Notes: generated by a model not told the origin, from the letters alone. DNA of 43,110 nt from Acidimicrobiia bacterium (GCA_022819505.1 JAJEHD010000020.1:1-43110); one strand, 5' to 3'; shown: positions 8,745 to 17,242, numbered from the stretch's first letter. Made by a program: numbers and translations.

Positions 8745-8764
8745 TTATACACACCTGTGGACAA
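8745..8764. promoter_or_regulatory. Two inverted DnaA-box-like sequences
   Basis: TTATACACA (8745-8753) and, on the other strand, TTGTCCACA (8756-8764) face each other two bases apart. TTGTCCACA is the common actinobacterial DnaA box; the first is one base from TTATCCACA. An AT-richer stretch with GTGTTATCAC follows. crgA ends 68 bp away. No dnaA, dnaN or gyrase gene is in the window, so a full origin is not claimed. Confidence 0.4.
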
Positions 8765-8832
8765 AGTTGGGGGAAATTACAAAGGTGTTATCACCGGGTG
8801 CCGGTGAGCGGGACCCGATCAGCGGGACTGCG

Positions 8833-9114
8833 TCAGCGGTACTGGGTGGCGGTGATGATCCCGGCCAGGATCAGGCCCAGACCCCCCAGAAGCACCACGT
8901 TCGAGGTGTCCCAGATCACGCCCAGGTAGTTGACGATGATCAACGCCACGCCCAGGCCGAGCAGGCTGAACAGCAGGATCGGCACCCAGATCGGACTCGG
9001 ATCCTGCACATCGAACCCGGTGTGGGTCTTGGTGTCCGGCTTGTAGTTTTCGGGACGGGTGCCCTTGGCCGTCACACGGCCGGCCGGCACACGGCGCTTG
9101 GTGGGTCTCGGCAT
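8833..9114 (-). CDS. crgA: Cell division protein CrgA
   Basis: 93 aa. A basic N-terminus (MPRPTKRRVPAGRVTAKGTR), then the family segment PIWVPILLFSLLGLGVALII leading to a first helix, the YLGVIWDTSN turn, and a second helix (VVLLGGLGLILAGIITAT). This is the layout of CrgA (UPF0233), the actinobacterial two-helix protein that links FtsZ, FtsQ and penicillin-binding proteins at the septum. Length equals the mycobacterial protein. A TATCCT hexamer lies 7 nt upstream of the ATG, suggesting a leaderless mRNA. Confidence 0.93.
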   Translation of the reverse strand: MPRPTKRRVPAGRVTAKGTRPENYKPDTKTHTGFDVQDPSPIWVPILLFSLLGLGVALIIVNYLGVIWDTSNVVLLGGLGLILAGIITATQYR

Positions 9115-9121
9115 GGTCCCG

Positions 9122-9127
9122 AGGATA
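9122..9127 (-). promoter_or_regulatory. -10 hexamer TATCCT for crgA
   Basis: Ends 7 nt before the crgA ATG at 9114; no ribosome site between. Confidence 0.4.
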
Positions 9128-9135
9128 GACGGTGG

Positions 9136-9963
9136 CTACCAGCGACCCATCAGGAAGTTGGCCGCGCCGGTGGCCTCGGGGTAGGCCCCGGTGATGCCCG
9201 AGCTCATGAACCCGGCGTCGCTCACCAGCGTCACCCCGGTGACATAGGCGGCGGCGTCGCTGCACAGGAACAGCAACGGGTAGGCCTGCTCCATCGGCGT
9301 GGACGCCTCCACCCCGGCGTCGGAGCGGTAGTCGGCGCCGAACGTCAGCCACAGCTCCCGGTTGGCCTCGGCCAGCGGGGTCACGGTCGGGCCCGGGCAG
9401 ATGGCGTTGATCCGGATCCCCCGCCGCAGCAGCGGGTAGGCCTGGGTGGCCACATAGGCGCACACCGCCTGCTTGGTGTGCATGTAGTCGGCCTTGCGGT
9501 GCTCGACGAACCAGGCTGCGGCCTCGTCGAAGTCGGAGACGGCGAGCACCTCGGACAACTCCTCCAGGTTCGTCTCCCAGCCCAGCCCGGCCGACGACGA
9601 GATGAAACCGATGGCCGCGCCGTCGCCCAGCATCCCTGCGTCCAGCATCCGGTTGATCAGGTGGCGGTGGCCCACGAAGTTGATCCGCTCGATGCCGGGC
9701 GTGCCGTCGGCCACACCCGCGCAGGCCAGCAGGGCGTGCACCGGTCCGCCGCACTCGTCCACCGCCGCGTCGATCGACGGCCGCGACGCCAGGTCCACGC
9801 CGACGGCGGTCACCCCGGCCATGGCCACCTCGGCCCGATCCATCACCACCACGTCGGCACCCGCGTCCAGGGCCAGCTCGGCCGCGGCCGCGCCCATGCC
9901 GGTGGCGCCGCCCACCACCAGCACCCGCCTGCCGTCGAACCGGAACGCGTCGAACAGCGCCAT
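9136..9963 (-). CDS. Short-chain dehydrogenase/reductase
   Basis: 275 aa. Rossmann nucleotide-binding motif GGATGMGAA at residues 18-26 (variant of TGxxxGxG), then the acidic residue after beta-2 (VVMDRAE) suggesting NAD(H) preference, the CAG motif standing for NNAG, the catalytic Ser region ISSSAGLG, the catalytic YxxxK as YMHTK, and the ICPGPTVTP cofactor loop. It belongs to the classical SDR type and is close to 3-alpha-hydroxysteroid-type members by its ISSSAG/W-rich insert (GWETNLEEL...). It starts 38 bp from, and divergent to, the P450 gene and may act in the same oxidation pathway. Confidence 0.88.
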   Translation of the reverse strand: MALFDAFRFDGRRVLVVGGATGMGAAAAELALDAGADVVVMDRAEVAMAGVTAVGVDLASRPSIDAAVDECGGPVHALLACAGVADGTPGIERINFVGHRHLINRMLDAGMLGDGAAIGFISSSAGLGWETNLEELSEVLAVSDFDEAAAWFVEHRKADYMHTKQAVCAYVATQAYPLLRRGIRINAICPGPTVTPLAEANRELWLTFGADYRSDAGVEASTPMEQAYPLLFLCSDAAAYVTGVTLVSDAGFMSSGITGAYPEATGAANFLMGRW

Positions 9964-10001
9964 TGCGTGGATCAGCCCTCCTGCCTAGCGTGACCGGCGC
10001 A

Positions 10002-11450
10002 ATGTCTACCACCGGGACGTCAACCGCCGGAACGCCAACCGGCGCGGCCCCTGCCACCAGCGGAACGCCCACCAGCGGAACGCCAACCGGCGCGGCCCCT
10101 GCCACCAGCGGAACGCCAACCAGCGGAACGCCAACCAGCGCGGCCCCTGCCACCAGCACGGCGCCCACCACCGGAACGCCCACCACCAGCACGGCGCCCA
10201 CCAGCGGAACGCCAGCGGTCGAGACGCCAACTGGCGCGGTGCCTGCCGCCGACGGACACGACGGCCCGTACTACGACCCGTTCGACTTCGAGATCGACGC
10301 CGACCCGTACCCCACCTGGCGCCGGCTACGGGAAGAGGCCCCGCTGTACCGCAACGAGCGCTACGACTTCTACGCGCTCAGCCGGTTCGACGACGTCGCC
10401 GAGGCCTTCAAGGACTGGCGGACCTACAGCTCGGCCAGAGGCACCGTCCTCGAGATCATCAAGAGCGGCATGGACGTCCCGCCGGGCTTCATGATCTTCG
10501 AGGACCCGCCGGTCCACGACTACCACCGGGGCCTGGTGTCGCGGGTGTTCACCCCCAAGAGGATGAACGCCTTGGAGTCCAAGCTGCGGGAGTTCTGCGC
10601 CCGCAGCCTCGACCCCCACGTCGGCACCGGCGGCTTCGACTTCATCGCCGACCTCGGCGCCCAGGTGCCGATGAGGGCCATCGGCATGCTCCTCGGCATC
10701 CCCGAGCAGGACCAGACCACCCTGCGAGACCTGGTCGACGACAGCCTCAAGCTCGACGACGGCACCATGCCCGAGTTCACCTACCAGGCCTCGGGCGACG
10801 TGAGCTCGATCGACTTCCTGCGCGAGTACATCCGCTGGCGGACCGACAACCCCGCCGACGACCTGATGACCGAGCTGATCCACACCGAGTTCGAGGACGA
10901 GACCGGCACGCTGCGCCGGCTCACCCGCAGCGAGGTCATGAACTTCGTCTCGCTGCTCAACGGGGCCGGCAACGAGACCACCACCCGGCTCATCGGCTGG
11001 ACCGGCAAGCTGCTGGCCGAGCACCCCGACCAACGCCGAGACCTGGTGGAGGACCGCTCGCTCATCCCGCAGGCCATCGAGGAGATCCTCCGCTACGAGA
11101 CGCCGTCGCCCGTCCAGGCCCGCTGGGTGACCGCGGAGGTCGAGCACCACGGCCAGACCGTCCCCGCCGACAGCGTCATGCTGCTGCTCAACGGGGCCGC
11201 CAACCGCGACGACCGCAAGTTCGGCGACGGCGACACGTTCGACATCGGTCGCAGCATCGACTTCCACCTCGCCTTCGGCTACGGCATCCACTTCTGCCTG
11301 GGCGCCGCGCTGGCCCGCATCGAGGGCCGGATCGCGCTGGACGAGGTGCTCAAGCGCTGGCCCACCTGGGACGTCGACTGGGACAACGCTGTGCAGGCCC
11401 GCACCTCCACCGTGCGGGGCTGGGAGAGCCTGCCGGTCGTGACCGGCTAG
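10002..11450 (+). CDS. Cytochrome P450 with tandem-repeat N-terminus
   Basis: 482 aa if started at ATG 10002. The P450 part begins at about residue 85 (YYDPFDFEIDADPYPTW) and has the I-helix GAGNETT, the K-helix ExxR as EEILR, and the haem-Cys loop FGYGIHFCLG. It is a soluble bacterial class I enzyme that would need a ferredoxin and reductase; none is adjacent. The first about 80 residues are GTPTSGTPTGAAPATS repeats with A-ending codons foreign to the rest of the gene. GTG 10239 would give a 403-aa protein, the usual P450 length, and would leave a 275-bp repeat-bearing promoter region; it has no clear ribosome site either. Confidence 0.9.
   Translation: MSTTGTSTAGTPTGAAPATSGTPTSGTPTGAAPATSGTPTSGTPTSAAPATSTAPTTGTPTTSTAPTSGTPAVETPTGAVPAADGHDGPYYDPFDFEIDADPYPTWRRLREEAPLYRNERYDFYALSRFDDVAEAFKDWRTYSSARGTVLEIIKSGMDVPPGFMIFEDPPVHDYHRGLVSRVFTPKRMNALESKLREFCARSLDPHVGTGGFDFIADLGAQVPMRAIGMLLGIPEQDQTTLRDLVDDSLKLDDGTMPEFTYQASGDVSSIDFLREYIRWRTDNPADDLMTELIHTEFEDETGTLRRLTRSEVMNFVSLLNGAGNETTTRLIGWTGKLLAEHPDQRRDLVEDRSLIPQAIEEILRYETPSPVQARWVTAEVEHHGQTVPADSVMLLLNGAANRDDRKFGDGDTFDIGRSIDFHLAFGYGIHFCLGAALARIEGRIALDEVLKRWPTWDVDWDNAVQARTSTVRGWESLPVVTG
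10011..10236 (+). repeat. Minisatellite at the 5' end of the P450 gene
   Basis: Degenerate tandem units built from ACCAGCGGAACGCC and ACCGGCGCGGCCCCTGCC, repeated about ten times. In frame with the P450 it encodes Thr/Pro/Ser/Gly/Ala repeats. Period is a multiple of three, so unit number can change without breaking the frame. Confidence 0.75.
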
Positions 11451-11497
11451 CCCCCTTAGAGCGCGCGCAAATAGGTGCCAGCGTCTCACGATGCGGC

Positions 11498-11552
11498 GTG
11501 GTCATTGCCGCTCTCGTTCGCTGCGCTCACGGGCCGCTCGGGCCACGGCATC
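11498..11552 (+). repeat. Dispersed repeat family D, copy 1
   Basis: About 50 bp, core CGTTCGCTGCGCTCACGG followed by CCGCTCGGGCCACGGC. A second copy (about 46 of 50 identical) is at 39362. Both lie just 3' of a plus-strand gene. Confidence 0.65.
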
Positions 11553-11593
11553 ACCCGTATGGACCGGGTTCGCTCGCCTACCCGCGGGGCCTC

Positions 11594-12157
11594 TTACTCG
11601 AAGTTCTCCCAGTAGCGCGACGGCACCGGCCCACGCTGGCCGTGGTACTTCGAGCCCAGCTCGCCCGACCCGTACGGCGTGTCGGCCGGGGTGGTCATCC
11701 GCTGGAAGCTGATCTGGCCGATGCGCATCCGCGGATAGAGCGTGATCGGCAGGTTGGCCACGTTGGACAGCTCCAGGGTGAGCTGGCCGTCGAAGCCCGG
11801 GTCGACAAAGCCGGCCGTCGAATGGATCAGCAGGCCCAGACGGCCCAGCGACGACTTGCCCTCCAGGCGGGCCACCAGGTCGTCTGGCAGGGCCACCCGC
11901 TCCAGGGTTGCGCCCAGCACGAACTCGCCCGGATGCAGGATGAACGGGTCGTCGGCGCCGGCCTCCACCAGCGAGGTGAGCGCCGACAGGTCCTGCTTGA
12001 CGTCGATGTGGCCCAGGGTGTGGTTGCGGAACACCCGGAAGCTGCTGCCCAGACGCAGGTCCACCGATGACGGCTGCACTGCACCGTCCTCCAGCGGGTC
12101 GATAACGATTCGGCCGGCGTCGAGCGCCTCCCGGATCGAGCGGTCCGACAGGATCAC
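11594..12157 (-). CDS. dcd: dCTP deaminase
   Basis: 187 aa from GTG 12157. The signature [23 protein letters not shown] carries the conserved Ser/Arg and the HSTAG loop of the Dcd/dUTPase trimer family; the N-terminus [12 protein letters not shown] and [10 protein letters not shown] are typical of Dcd. It converts dCTP to dUTP; actinobacterial relatives (for example the mycobacterial one) are bifunctional and release dUMP directly, which is possible here. Gene stands alone, convergent to the P450. Confidence 0.96.
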   Translation of the reverse strand: MILSDRSIREALDAGRIVIDPLEDGAVQPSSVDLRLGSSFRVFRNHTLGHIDVKQDLSALTSLVEAGADDPFILHPGEFVLGATLERVALPDDLVARLEGKSSLGRLGLLIHSTAGFVDPGFDGQLTLELSNVANLPITLYPRMRIGQISFQRMTTPADTPYGSGELGSKYHGQRGPVPSRYWENFE

Positions 12158-12229
12158 CGCGCCCCGCCCCTCAGGGCGCCACAGCCGGCCCCGGCCGGGT
12201 CACCGCCCCTAAATCTGCCGCCCCTAGAT

Positions 12230-12277
12230 TTCTCGGGAGCATGGCGGGGGCTATACGACACCCAACACTCCCGAGAA
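12230..12277. repeat. Palindromic repeat family A, copy 3
   Basis: Perfect 10-bp arms TTCTCGGGAG and CTCCCGAGAA. The 3' half, ACACCCAACACTCCCGAGAA, is nearly identical to that of copy 4. Confidence 0.8.
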
Positions 12278-12300
12278 CCAGGTGAGGGCGGCGCCACCGA

Positions 12301-12348
12301 TTCTCGGGAGCGCGTCTGGGTCTCCACAACACCCAAGACTCCCGAGAA
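12301..12348. repeat. Palindromic repeat family A, copy 4
   Basis: Perfect 10-bp arms TTCTCGGGAG and CTCCCGAGAA, same 48-bp length as copy 3 and 23 bp after it. Confidence 0.8.
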
Positions 12349-12511
12349 CCAGCCGGGGGAAACGCAGCGGAGCCCACCCCCGGCCAACGGGCGGCTCGAT
12401 CCGGAGTCCATGCCAGGAGCGTACGACAGCGCGCCGGCCGATGGCCCGCCGGCTCTGCCGCAGCGTGCTCCCGGGGTGACAAATGTCACTTGATCACCCC
12501 ATCCGGGCTGT

Positions 12512-12517
12512 TAGTTT
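12512..12517 (+). promoter_or_regulatory. -10 hexamer TAGTTT for the aminotransferase gene
   Basis: Ends 6 nt before ATG 12524; no Shine-Dalgarno sequence. Confidence 0.35.
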
Positions 12518-12523
12518 CGGTCG

Positions 12524-13771
12524 ATGGAGTTCCGCCGGATAAACGGCCTGCCGCCCTACGTCTTCACGATCATCAACGACCTGAAGATCCAGCTCCGCCA
12601 CGACGGCGCCGACATCATCGACCTCGGGTTCGGCAACCCCGACCTGCCGTCGCCCGACATCGCCGTGGACAAGCTGTGCGAAGCGGCCCGCAACCCCCGC
12701 AACCACCGCTACTCGTCCAGCCGGGGCCTGCCCGCCCTGCGGCGCAACGTCGCCGCCCTGTACCGGAGCCGCTTCGGGGTGGAGCTCGACCCCGACACCC
12801 AGGTCATCAACACCATCGGCGCCAAGGAGGGGTTCAGCCACCTCATGTGGGTCCTGCTCCAGCCCGGCGACACCTGCCTGGTGCCCACCCCCAGCTACCC
12901 GATCCACATCTACGGGCCGCTGTTCGCGGGCGCCCAGATCCGGGAGGTGCCCCTCGCCGGCGGCGACGAGTTCGTCCACCGGATGCAGCTCACGTGGCAC
13001 TACAGCCGGCCCAAGCCCCGGGTGGCGGTGATCTCGTTCCCCCACAACCCCACCACCACCTGCGTCGACCTCGACTTCATGCAGAAGGTGGTCGACTGGG
13101 CCCGGGAGCACGACATGCTGATCGTGCACGACAACGCCTACGCCGACCTGGGCTTCGACGGCTACCAGCCGCCGTCGATCCTGCAGGTGGACGGGGCCGC
13201 CGACTGCGCGGTGGAGTTCTACTCGTGCACCAAGTCGTTCTCGATGGCCGGGTGGCGGATGGCGTTCATGCTGGGCAACGCCGAAGTGGTGGCCGCGCTG
13301 GCCAAGCTCAAGAGCTACCTCGACTACGGGTCGTTCCAGCCGATCCAGATCGCGGCGGCGGTGACGCTGCGGGAGCAGCCAGACTACCCGCTGGAGGCGT
13401 GCGAGGTGTACCAGCGCCGGCGCGACGCCCTGTGCGAGGGCCTCAACCGCATCGGCTGGGAGGTCGAGCCGCCCAAGGGGACCATGTTCGTGTGGGCCAG
13501 GATCCCGGAGCCGTACCAGCACATGGACTCCATCGAGTTCGCGTCCAAGCTGGTGCGGGAGGCTCATGTGGCGGTGTCGCCCGGGGTGGGGTTCGGGCCC
13601 GGCGGCGAGGGCCACGTGCGGTTCGCGCTGATCGAGAACCGCCAGCGCATCGGCCAGGGGATCCGCAACCTGCGGCGCTGCCTGCCCGAGCTGGAGCCGA
13701 GCGCCTCGTCCGGGGCCGGGGCCGCCGCCGACGAGGCCGCCGAGTCCGCGGAGAAGGCAACAGCCGCCTGA
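12524..13771 (+). CDS. alaC: Class I/II aminotransferase (AlaC-like alanine transaminase)
   Basis: 415 aa, PLP fold type I. Visible are the substrate-site GFGNPDLPSP, the HNPTTTC Asn region, the DNAYADLGFDG Asp/Tyr motif and the PLP lysine in SCTKSFSMAGWRM; the C-terminal Arg is in GHVRFALIEN. The N-terminus FRRINGLPPYVF and the pattern of motifs fit glutamate-pyruvate transaminase AlaC. It would interconvert alanine/pyruvate and 2-oxoglutarate/glutamate in the cytosol. The last about 30 residues are an Ala/Glu/Ser-rich tail. The symbol is by family resemblance; other amino donors are possible. Confidence 0.85.
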   Translation: MEFRRINGLPPYVFTIINDLKIQLRHDGADIIDLGFGNPDLPSPDIAVDKLCEAARNPRNHRYSSSRGLPALRRNVAALYRSRFGVELDPDTQVINTIGAKEGFSHLMWVLLQPGDTCLVPTPSYPIHIYGPLFAGAQIREVPLAGGDEFVHRMQLTWHYSRPKPRVAVISFPHNPTTTCVDLDFMQKVVDWAREHDMLIVHDNAYADLGFDGYQPPSILQVDGAADCAVEFYSCTKSFSMAGWRMAFMLGNAEVVAALAKLKSYLDYGSFQPIQIAAAVTLREQPDYPLEACEVYQRRRDALCEGLNRIGWEVEPPKGTMFVWARIPEPYQHMDSIEFASKLVREAHVAVSPGVGFGPGGEGHVRFALIENRQRIGQGIRNLRRCLPELEPSASSGAGAAADEAAESAEKATAA

Positions 13772-13774
13772 GCC

Positions 13775-13983
13775 GGTCCCACCTGAAATTGGCGACGAAA
13801 CGGGCACTGAACACCCAAAATCCGCACCAATATCGGGGAGCGGAGCGGTCCCGCCCGAGACTGGCGACGAAACGGGCACTGAACACCCAAAATCCGCACC
13901 AATTTCGGGGAGCGGAGCGGTCCCGCCCGAAACTGGCGACGAAACGGGCACTGAACACCCAAAATCCGCACCAATTTCGGGGA
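13775..13983 (+). repeat. Three 72-bp tandem repeats
   Basis: Units start with GGTCCC at 13775, 13847 and 13919; the third is truncated after about 65 bp. Each contains GGCGACGAAACGGGCACTGA and is itself an imperfect palindrome, with outer arms CCCGAAACTGG and CCAATTTCGGG (10 of 11 pairs). Because 72 is a multiple of 3, frames remain open on both strands, but no start signal or protein-like composition supports a gene. Located between the aminotransferase and yaaA. Confidence 0.85.
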
Positions 13984-14011
13984 CGGGCGGCGGTCGGGGT
14001 ATAACGGCACG

Positions 14012-14791
14012 ATGCTGATCGTGGTCTCCCCGGCCAAGGCGCTCGACTACAGCTCGGCGCTGCCCACCCGCAAGCACTCCCAGCCCCGGATGCTGGACGA
14101 GGCGTCGTCGCTGGTGGACGTGATGCGCCAGAAGTCGCCCGACGAGATCGCCGAGCTGATGGACATCTCCGCCGCACTGGCCGAGCTCAACTTCGACCGC
14201 TACCAGGACTTCCAAGAGCCGTTCACCACCGCCGACGCCCGGCCCGCGCTGCTGGCCTTCGCCGGCGACGTGTACCAGGGCATGGACGCGGCGGCCACCT
14301 TCACCGAGCGCGACTACACCCACGCCCAGAAGGTGCTGCGGATCCTGTCGGGGCTGTACGGGGTGCTGCGCCCGCTGGACCTGATGCAGCCGTACCGGCT
14401 GGAGATGGGGTCCAAGCTGGCCACCGACCGGGGCCGCGACCTCTACGAGTACTGGGGTGAGCGGATCACCGACGTGCTGAACGCCGACCTGGCCGCCAGT
14501 CCGGGGCCGGCGGTGGTGGTGAACCTGGCGTCGCACGAGTACTTCCGTTCGGTGGACACCCGGCTGCTGGAGGGTCGGCTGGTGACGCCGGCGTTCCTGG
14601 ACGGGCGGGGCGACAAGGAGCCCAGGATGATCTCGTTCTTCGCCAAGCGGGCCCGGGGGTCGATGGCGGGATGGATCATCCGCAACCGGGTGAAGTCGGT
14701 GCGGGGTCTGCGGGACTTCGACGGGCTGGGCTACGGGTTCGACCCCGAGCGCTCGTCCACCGACCGCCCGGTATACGTGCGGTACTCCTAG
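14012..14791 (+). CDS. yaaA: Peroxide-stress protein YaaA family
   Basis: 259 aa. N-terminus MLIVVSPAKALDYSS, the central LSGLYGVLRPLDLMQPYRLEMGS block and the C-terminal FDGLGYGFDPERS define the YaaA/DUF328 family, of usual length. In E. coli the protein limits intracellular iron and DNA damage during peroxide stress and has a DNA-binding fold; biochemical role here is by family. TATAAC sits 6 nt before the ATG, consistent with a leaderless mRNA. Confidence 0.95.
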   Translation: MLIVVSPAKALDYSSALPTRKHSQPRMLDEASSLVDVMRQKSPDEIAELMDISAALAELNFDRYQDFQEPFTTADARPALLAFAGDVYQGMDAAATFTERDYTHAQKVLRILSGLYGVLRPLDLMQPYRLEMGSKLATDRGRDLYEYWGERITDVLNADLAASPGPAVVVNLASHEYFRSVDTRLLEGRLVTPAFLDGRGDKEPRMISFFAKRARGSMAGWIIRNRVKSVRGLRDFDGLGYGFDPERSSTDRPVYVRYS

Positions 14792-14831
14792 TTACCTGGC
14801 CCGGCAGCACCCGCTACGCTCGCGGCCCTTC

Positions 14832-14902
14832 GCGGGTGTAGTTCAATGGCAGAACATCAGCTTCCCAAGCTGAGAATGCGAGTTCGATCCTCGTCATCCG
14901 CT
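14832..14902 (+). tRNA. tRNA-Gly (anticodon CCC)
   Basis: Complete cloverleaf: acceptor GCGGGTG with CATCCGC (one G-U), D arm GTTC/GAAC, anticodon stem TCAGC/GCTGA with loop TTCCCAA (anticodon CCC), five-base variable loop, T arm GCGAG/CTCGT around TTCGATC. 71 nt, 3' CCA not encoded. A TACGCT hexamer 11 nt upstream could be its -10 box. The MFS gene starts 33 bp downstream. Confidence 0.95.
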
Positions 14903-14935
14903 CACCCACATCGACAACTGGGCAGGGGCGGCGAC

Positions 14936-16114
14936 GTGCTGATCGAAGGGGACCGGGCGCCGCGGCTGCTCTCCTACTACCTGGCCCAGGGCCTGTGCCT
15001 GGGTTCGCTGGCGTCGGTCGTCACCCTGCTCGGCGACCTGCGGGACGAGTTCGGGCTGAGCGAGACCCAGCTCGGCCTGATCGTCGGCGCGGGCTTCTTC
15101 ACCGCCTTCGTCACCCAGATCACCCTGGCCCGAGTGGCCGACCGGGGGCACGCGCCCCTGATGGTTCGGCTGGGGCTCGTGACCGCGGGGGTCAGCATGG
15201 TCGGGTTCGTAGCCAGCACCGGCTTCTGGACGATGCTCGGGGCGCGGGCGATCCTCGGCATCGCCATCGGGGTGGCCCAGCCGGCCATCCGCCGGACCGT
15301 CATCCTGGCCGACCCGGCCCACACAGGCCGCAACCTCGGCCGGCTCGGCGTGGTCGAGATCATCGGGTTCGCGCTCACCCCGGCCGCGGCGGCCCTGCTG
15401 GCCGACGCCTTCAACCTGGACGTGCCCTTCTACGTCCTAGCCGTCGTCGCCGTCGCCACCGTGGTGATGATGGGCCGACTCGAGACCGACGAGGGCGCCG
15501 TCGGCACCCGCACCACCAGCTCGCTGCGGCTGCTGCGAGACCGGGTGGTGGCCGGCACGCTGGTGGTAGTCACCAGCCAGTTCGTGATGGTCGGGGCCTG
15601 GGAGGCGGTGTGGGCAGTGAGCCTCGTCGACCTCGGCGCGGCCACATGGGAGGTCGGGGTGAGCTTCACCCTGTTCGCGACCCCGATGGGCTTCCTGGCC
15701 CCGGTGGCGGGAGCGTGGGCCCAGCGCACCGGCGGGATGCGGCTGTGCGCGGGCGGGCTGCTCGCATCGGCCGCGATGGGAGTCCTGCTGGGCGTGTTCG
15801 ACTCGGTGTGGACCCTGGTGGCGGCGTCCATGGTGATGGGCATCGGCTCGGGGCTGGGCTTCATCGCCGGCCTCTACGCCTACTCCCAGACGGTGAGCGA
15901 CGACCGCCAGGCATCGTCCCAGGGGCTCATGGGCGCCACTGAGGTGCTGCTAGGCGGGGTGACCTCGGTGCTGGGGGCCTGGCTGTACGACATCTCCGGC
16001 CGCGACCTGGTGTGGACGGTGATCCCGGCGCTGATGGCGGTGACGCTGATCGGTGGCCTGATATGGAGGGGAATGCGTCTAGCCGAGTACGTCCGGCCGA
16101 GCGCCGGCGACTGA
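14936..16114 (+). CDS. Major facilitator superfamily transporter
   Basis: 392 aa from GTG 14936, which has AGGGG upstream; longer readings would run into the tRNA. Twelve hydrophobic segments in two halves, the MFS loop 2-3 motif as ARVADRGHAP, and a conserved VAQPAIRRTVI helix. Drug/metabolite efflux or uptake cannot be distinguished. The upstream tRNA and this gene may share a transcript. Confidence 0.87.
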   Translation: MLIEGDRAPRLLSYYLAQGLCLGSLASVVTLLGDLRDEFGLSETQLGLIVGAGFFTAFVTQITLARVADRGHAPLMVRLGLVTAGVSMVGFVASTGFWTMLGARAILGIAIGVAQPAIRRTVILADPAHTGRNLGRLGVVEIIGFALTPAAAALLADAFNLDVPFYVLAVVAVATVVMMGRLETDEGAVGTRTTSSLRLLRDRVVAGTLVVVTSQFVMVGAWEAVWAVSLVDLGAATWEVGVSFTLFATPMGFLAPVAGAWAQRTGGMRLCAGGLLASAAMGVLLGVFDSVWTLVAASMVMGIGSGLGFIAGLYAYSQTVSDDRQASSQGLMGATEVLLGGVTSVLGAWLYDISGRDLVWTVIPALMAVTLIGGLIWRGMRLAEYVRPSAGD

Positions 16115-16119
16115 CCCGC

Positions 16120-16250
16120 GACCGACCGGGAACCCGGCGACTGACCGGGGACCAAGCCGACGCCGCGACCGACCGGGGACCTCGCCGACGCCGCGACTGA
16201 CCGGGAACGCCGCGACTGACCGGGAACCTCGAGGGCTGGCCCGGGAACCC
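16120..16250. repeat. Short degenerate tandem repeat
   Basis: Repeated units of the type GCGACTGACCGGGAAC and GACCGGGGACCTCGCCGAC between the convergent MFS and luciferase-like genes. No gene. Confidence 0.6.
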
Positions 16251-16254
16251 GGCG

Positions 16255-17128
16255 CTAGGTGAGGCCCTCCTCGAGCAGGGCCCAGCCGGCCTCCCGTTCG
16301 GCGGGGGTGCCCTGGAGGATGACGGCGATCTCGTCGGCGGACGCCTCGGCGTAGCGGGCCAGCTCGGCCCGGACCTCGTCGGGGCTGCCAACCACCAGCA
16401 GATCCATCATGTCGGCCACCCGCTCGCGCTCGGACATGGCCTGGTACGACGCCAGAGTCCGGTAACCGGCCAACTGCTCGCCGAGGCGGGCCCGGGCCTC
16501 GTCGGGCTCGTCGCTGACGCAGACCCACACGGCGGCCGACACCAGCCCGTCGCCAATGGCCGGGCGCACATGCTCGGCGATGGTGCGAGGCCCGGTCCAT
16601 GCCAGCAGCGTGCCCCTCGGTGCGGGCCGCGGCCAGGGCCAGCATCCTCGGCCCCATCGCCGCGAGCAGGACGCCGGGAGCGGGCCCGGGCACCTCGATC
16701 TCGGTGCGGTGCGACACCAGGTCGCCACTGACGTCCACCGCCTGGCCGTCCAGCAGCGGGAGCAGGGCGTCGAGGTACTGGACCATGTGGCTGTAGGGTC
16801 GGCTCCACTCCAGCCCGAACGCCTCGGTGACGATCGGCTGGTGGCACACACCGATGCCGAGCGTGAACCGGCCGCCGCTGACCTGGTTGACGGTGCGGGC
16901 CTGCTGGGCCAGATGCTGGGGCAGCGTCGACTGGATGGCGATCACGCCGGTGGCCAGTCCGATGCGGGGCACCCGGTCGGCCACCACGGCCAGCACCGCG
17001 ATCGGGTCGGCCCGCTCCACCTGGGCCACGATGTAGCGGTCGAGCCCCGCCGCCTCGGCCCGGGCGGCGTTGGCCACCGCCGCGTCCACCCGAGTCGGCA
17101 GATCCAGCAGCGCATACTTCACAGTCAT
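16255..17128 (-). pseudogene. Luciferase-like (F420/FMN) monooxygenase, frameshifted
   Basis: The reading begins at ATG 17128 (GAGGA ribosome site) with MTVKYALLDLPTR and shows luciferase-like family features (GLATGVIAIQSTLPQHLAQQ, SGGRFTLGIGVCH, LAAMGPRMLALAA). After ARTEG the frame is lost; the continuation TLLAWTGPRTIAEHVRPAIG is found in the next frame down to the stop at 16255. The shift falls at a run of four G (16613-16616, C on the plus strand): one extra G explains it. The joined protein, about 290 aa, has normal length. Either a recent inactivation or a base-calling error in a homopolymer. Confidence 0.82.
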
Positions 17129-17242
17129 GTCCTCTTCAATAGTGCTCGTCGGATGTTCGCGCCTAAGCGACATCTGGGTGCCGGGGGCGCCATCCGACCG
17201 CGGCCCACACGATCACGACAGGCCGTAACACTTGTGTCACGC

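Larger units (their letters stand above)
12158..12523. other. 366-bp intergenic region between divergent genes
   Basis: No gene seen. Contains two tandem family A hairpins (12230-12277 and 12301-12348), an AAATCT/AGATTT small inverted repeat just before them, and the aminotransferase promoter. Confidence 0.6.

Noticed and set aside
13775..13983. CRISPR array
   Set aside because: Three units without spacers between them; whole 72-bp unit is conserved and no cas genes are present.
12490..14004. Repeat protein ending in three LATKRALNTQNPHQ units
   Set aside because: Frame runs out of phase through the aminotransferase; the repeat part is open only because the DNA unit is 72 bp. No start signal.
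13564..14037. Minus-strand frame with three KLVRILGVQCPFRRQ repeats
   Set aside because: The same 72-bp DNA repeats read on the other strand; antisense to aminotransferase; no promoter or ribosome site.
14760..14790. GTATAC near the end of yaaA as another operator
   Set aside because: Inside coding sequence and without the flanking ATT/AAT; chance match.
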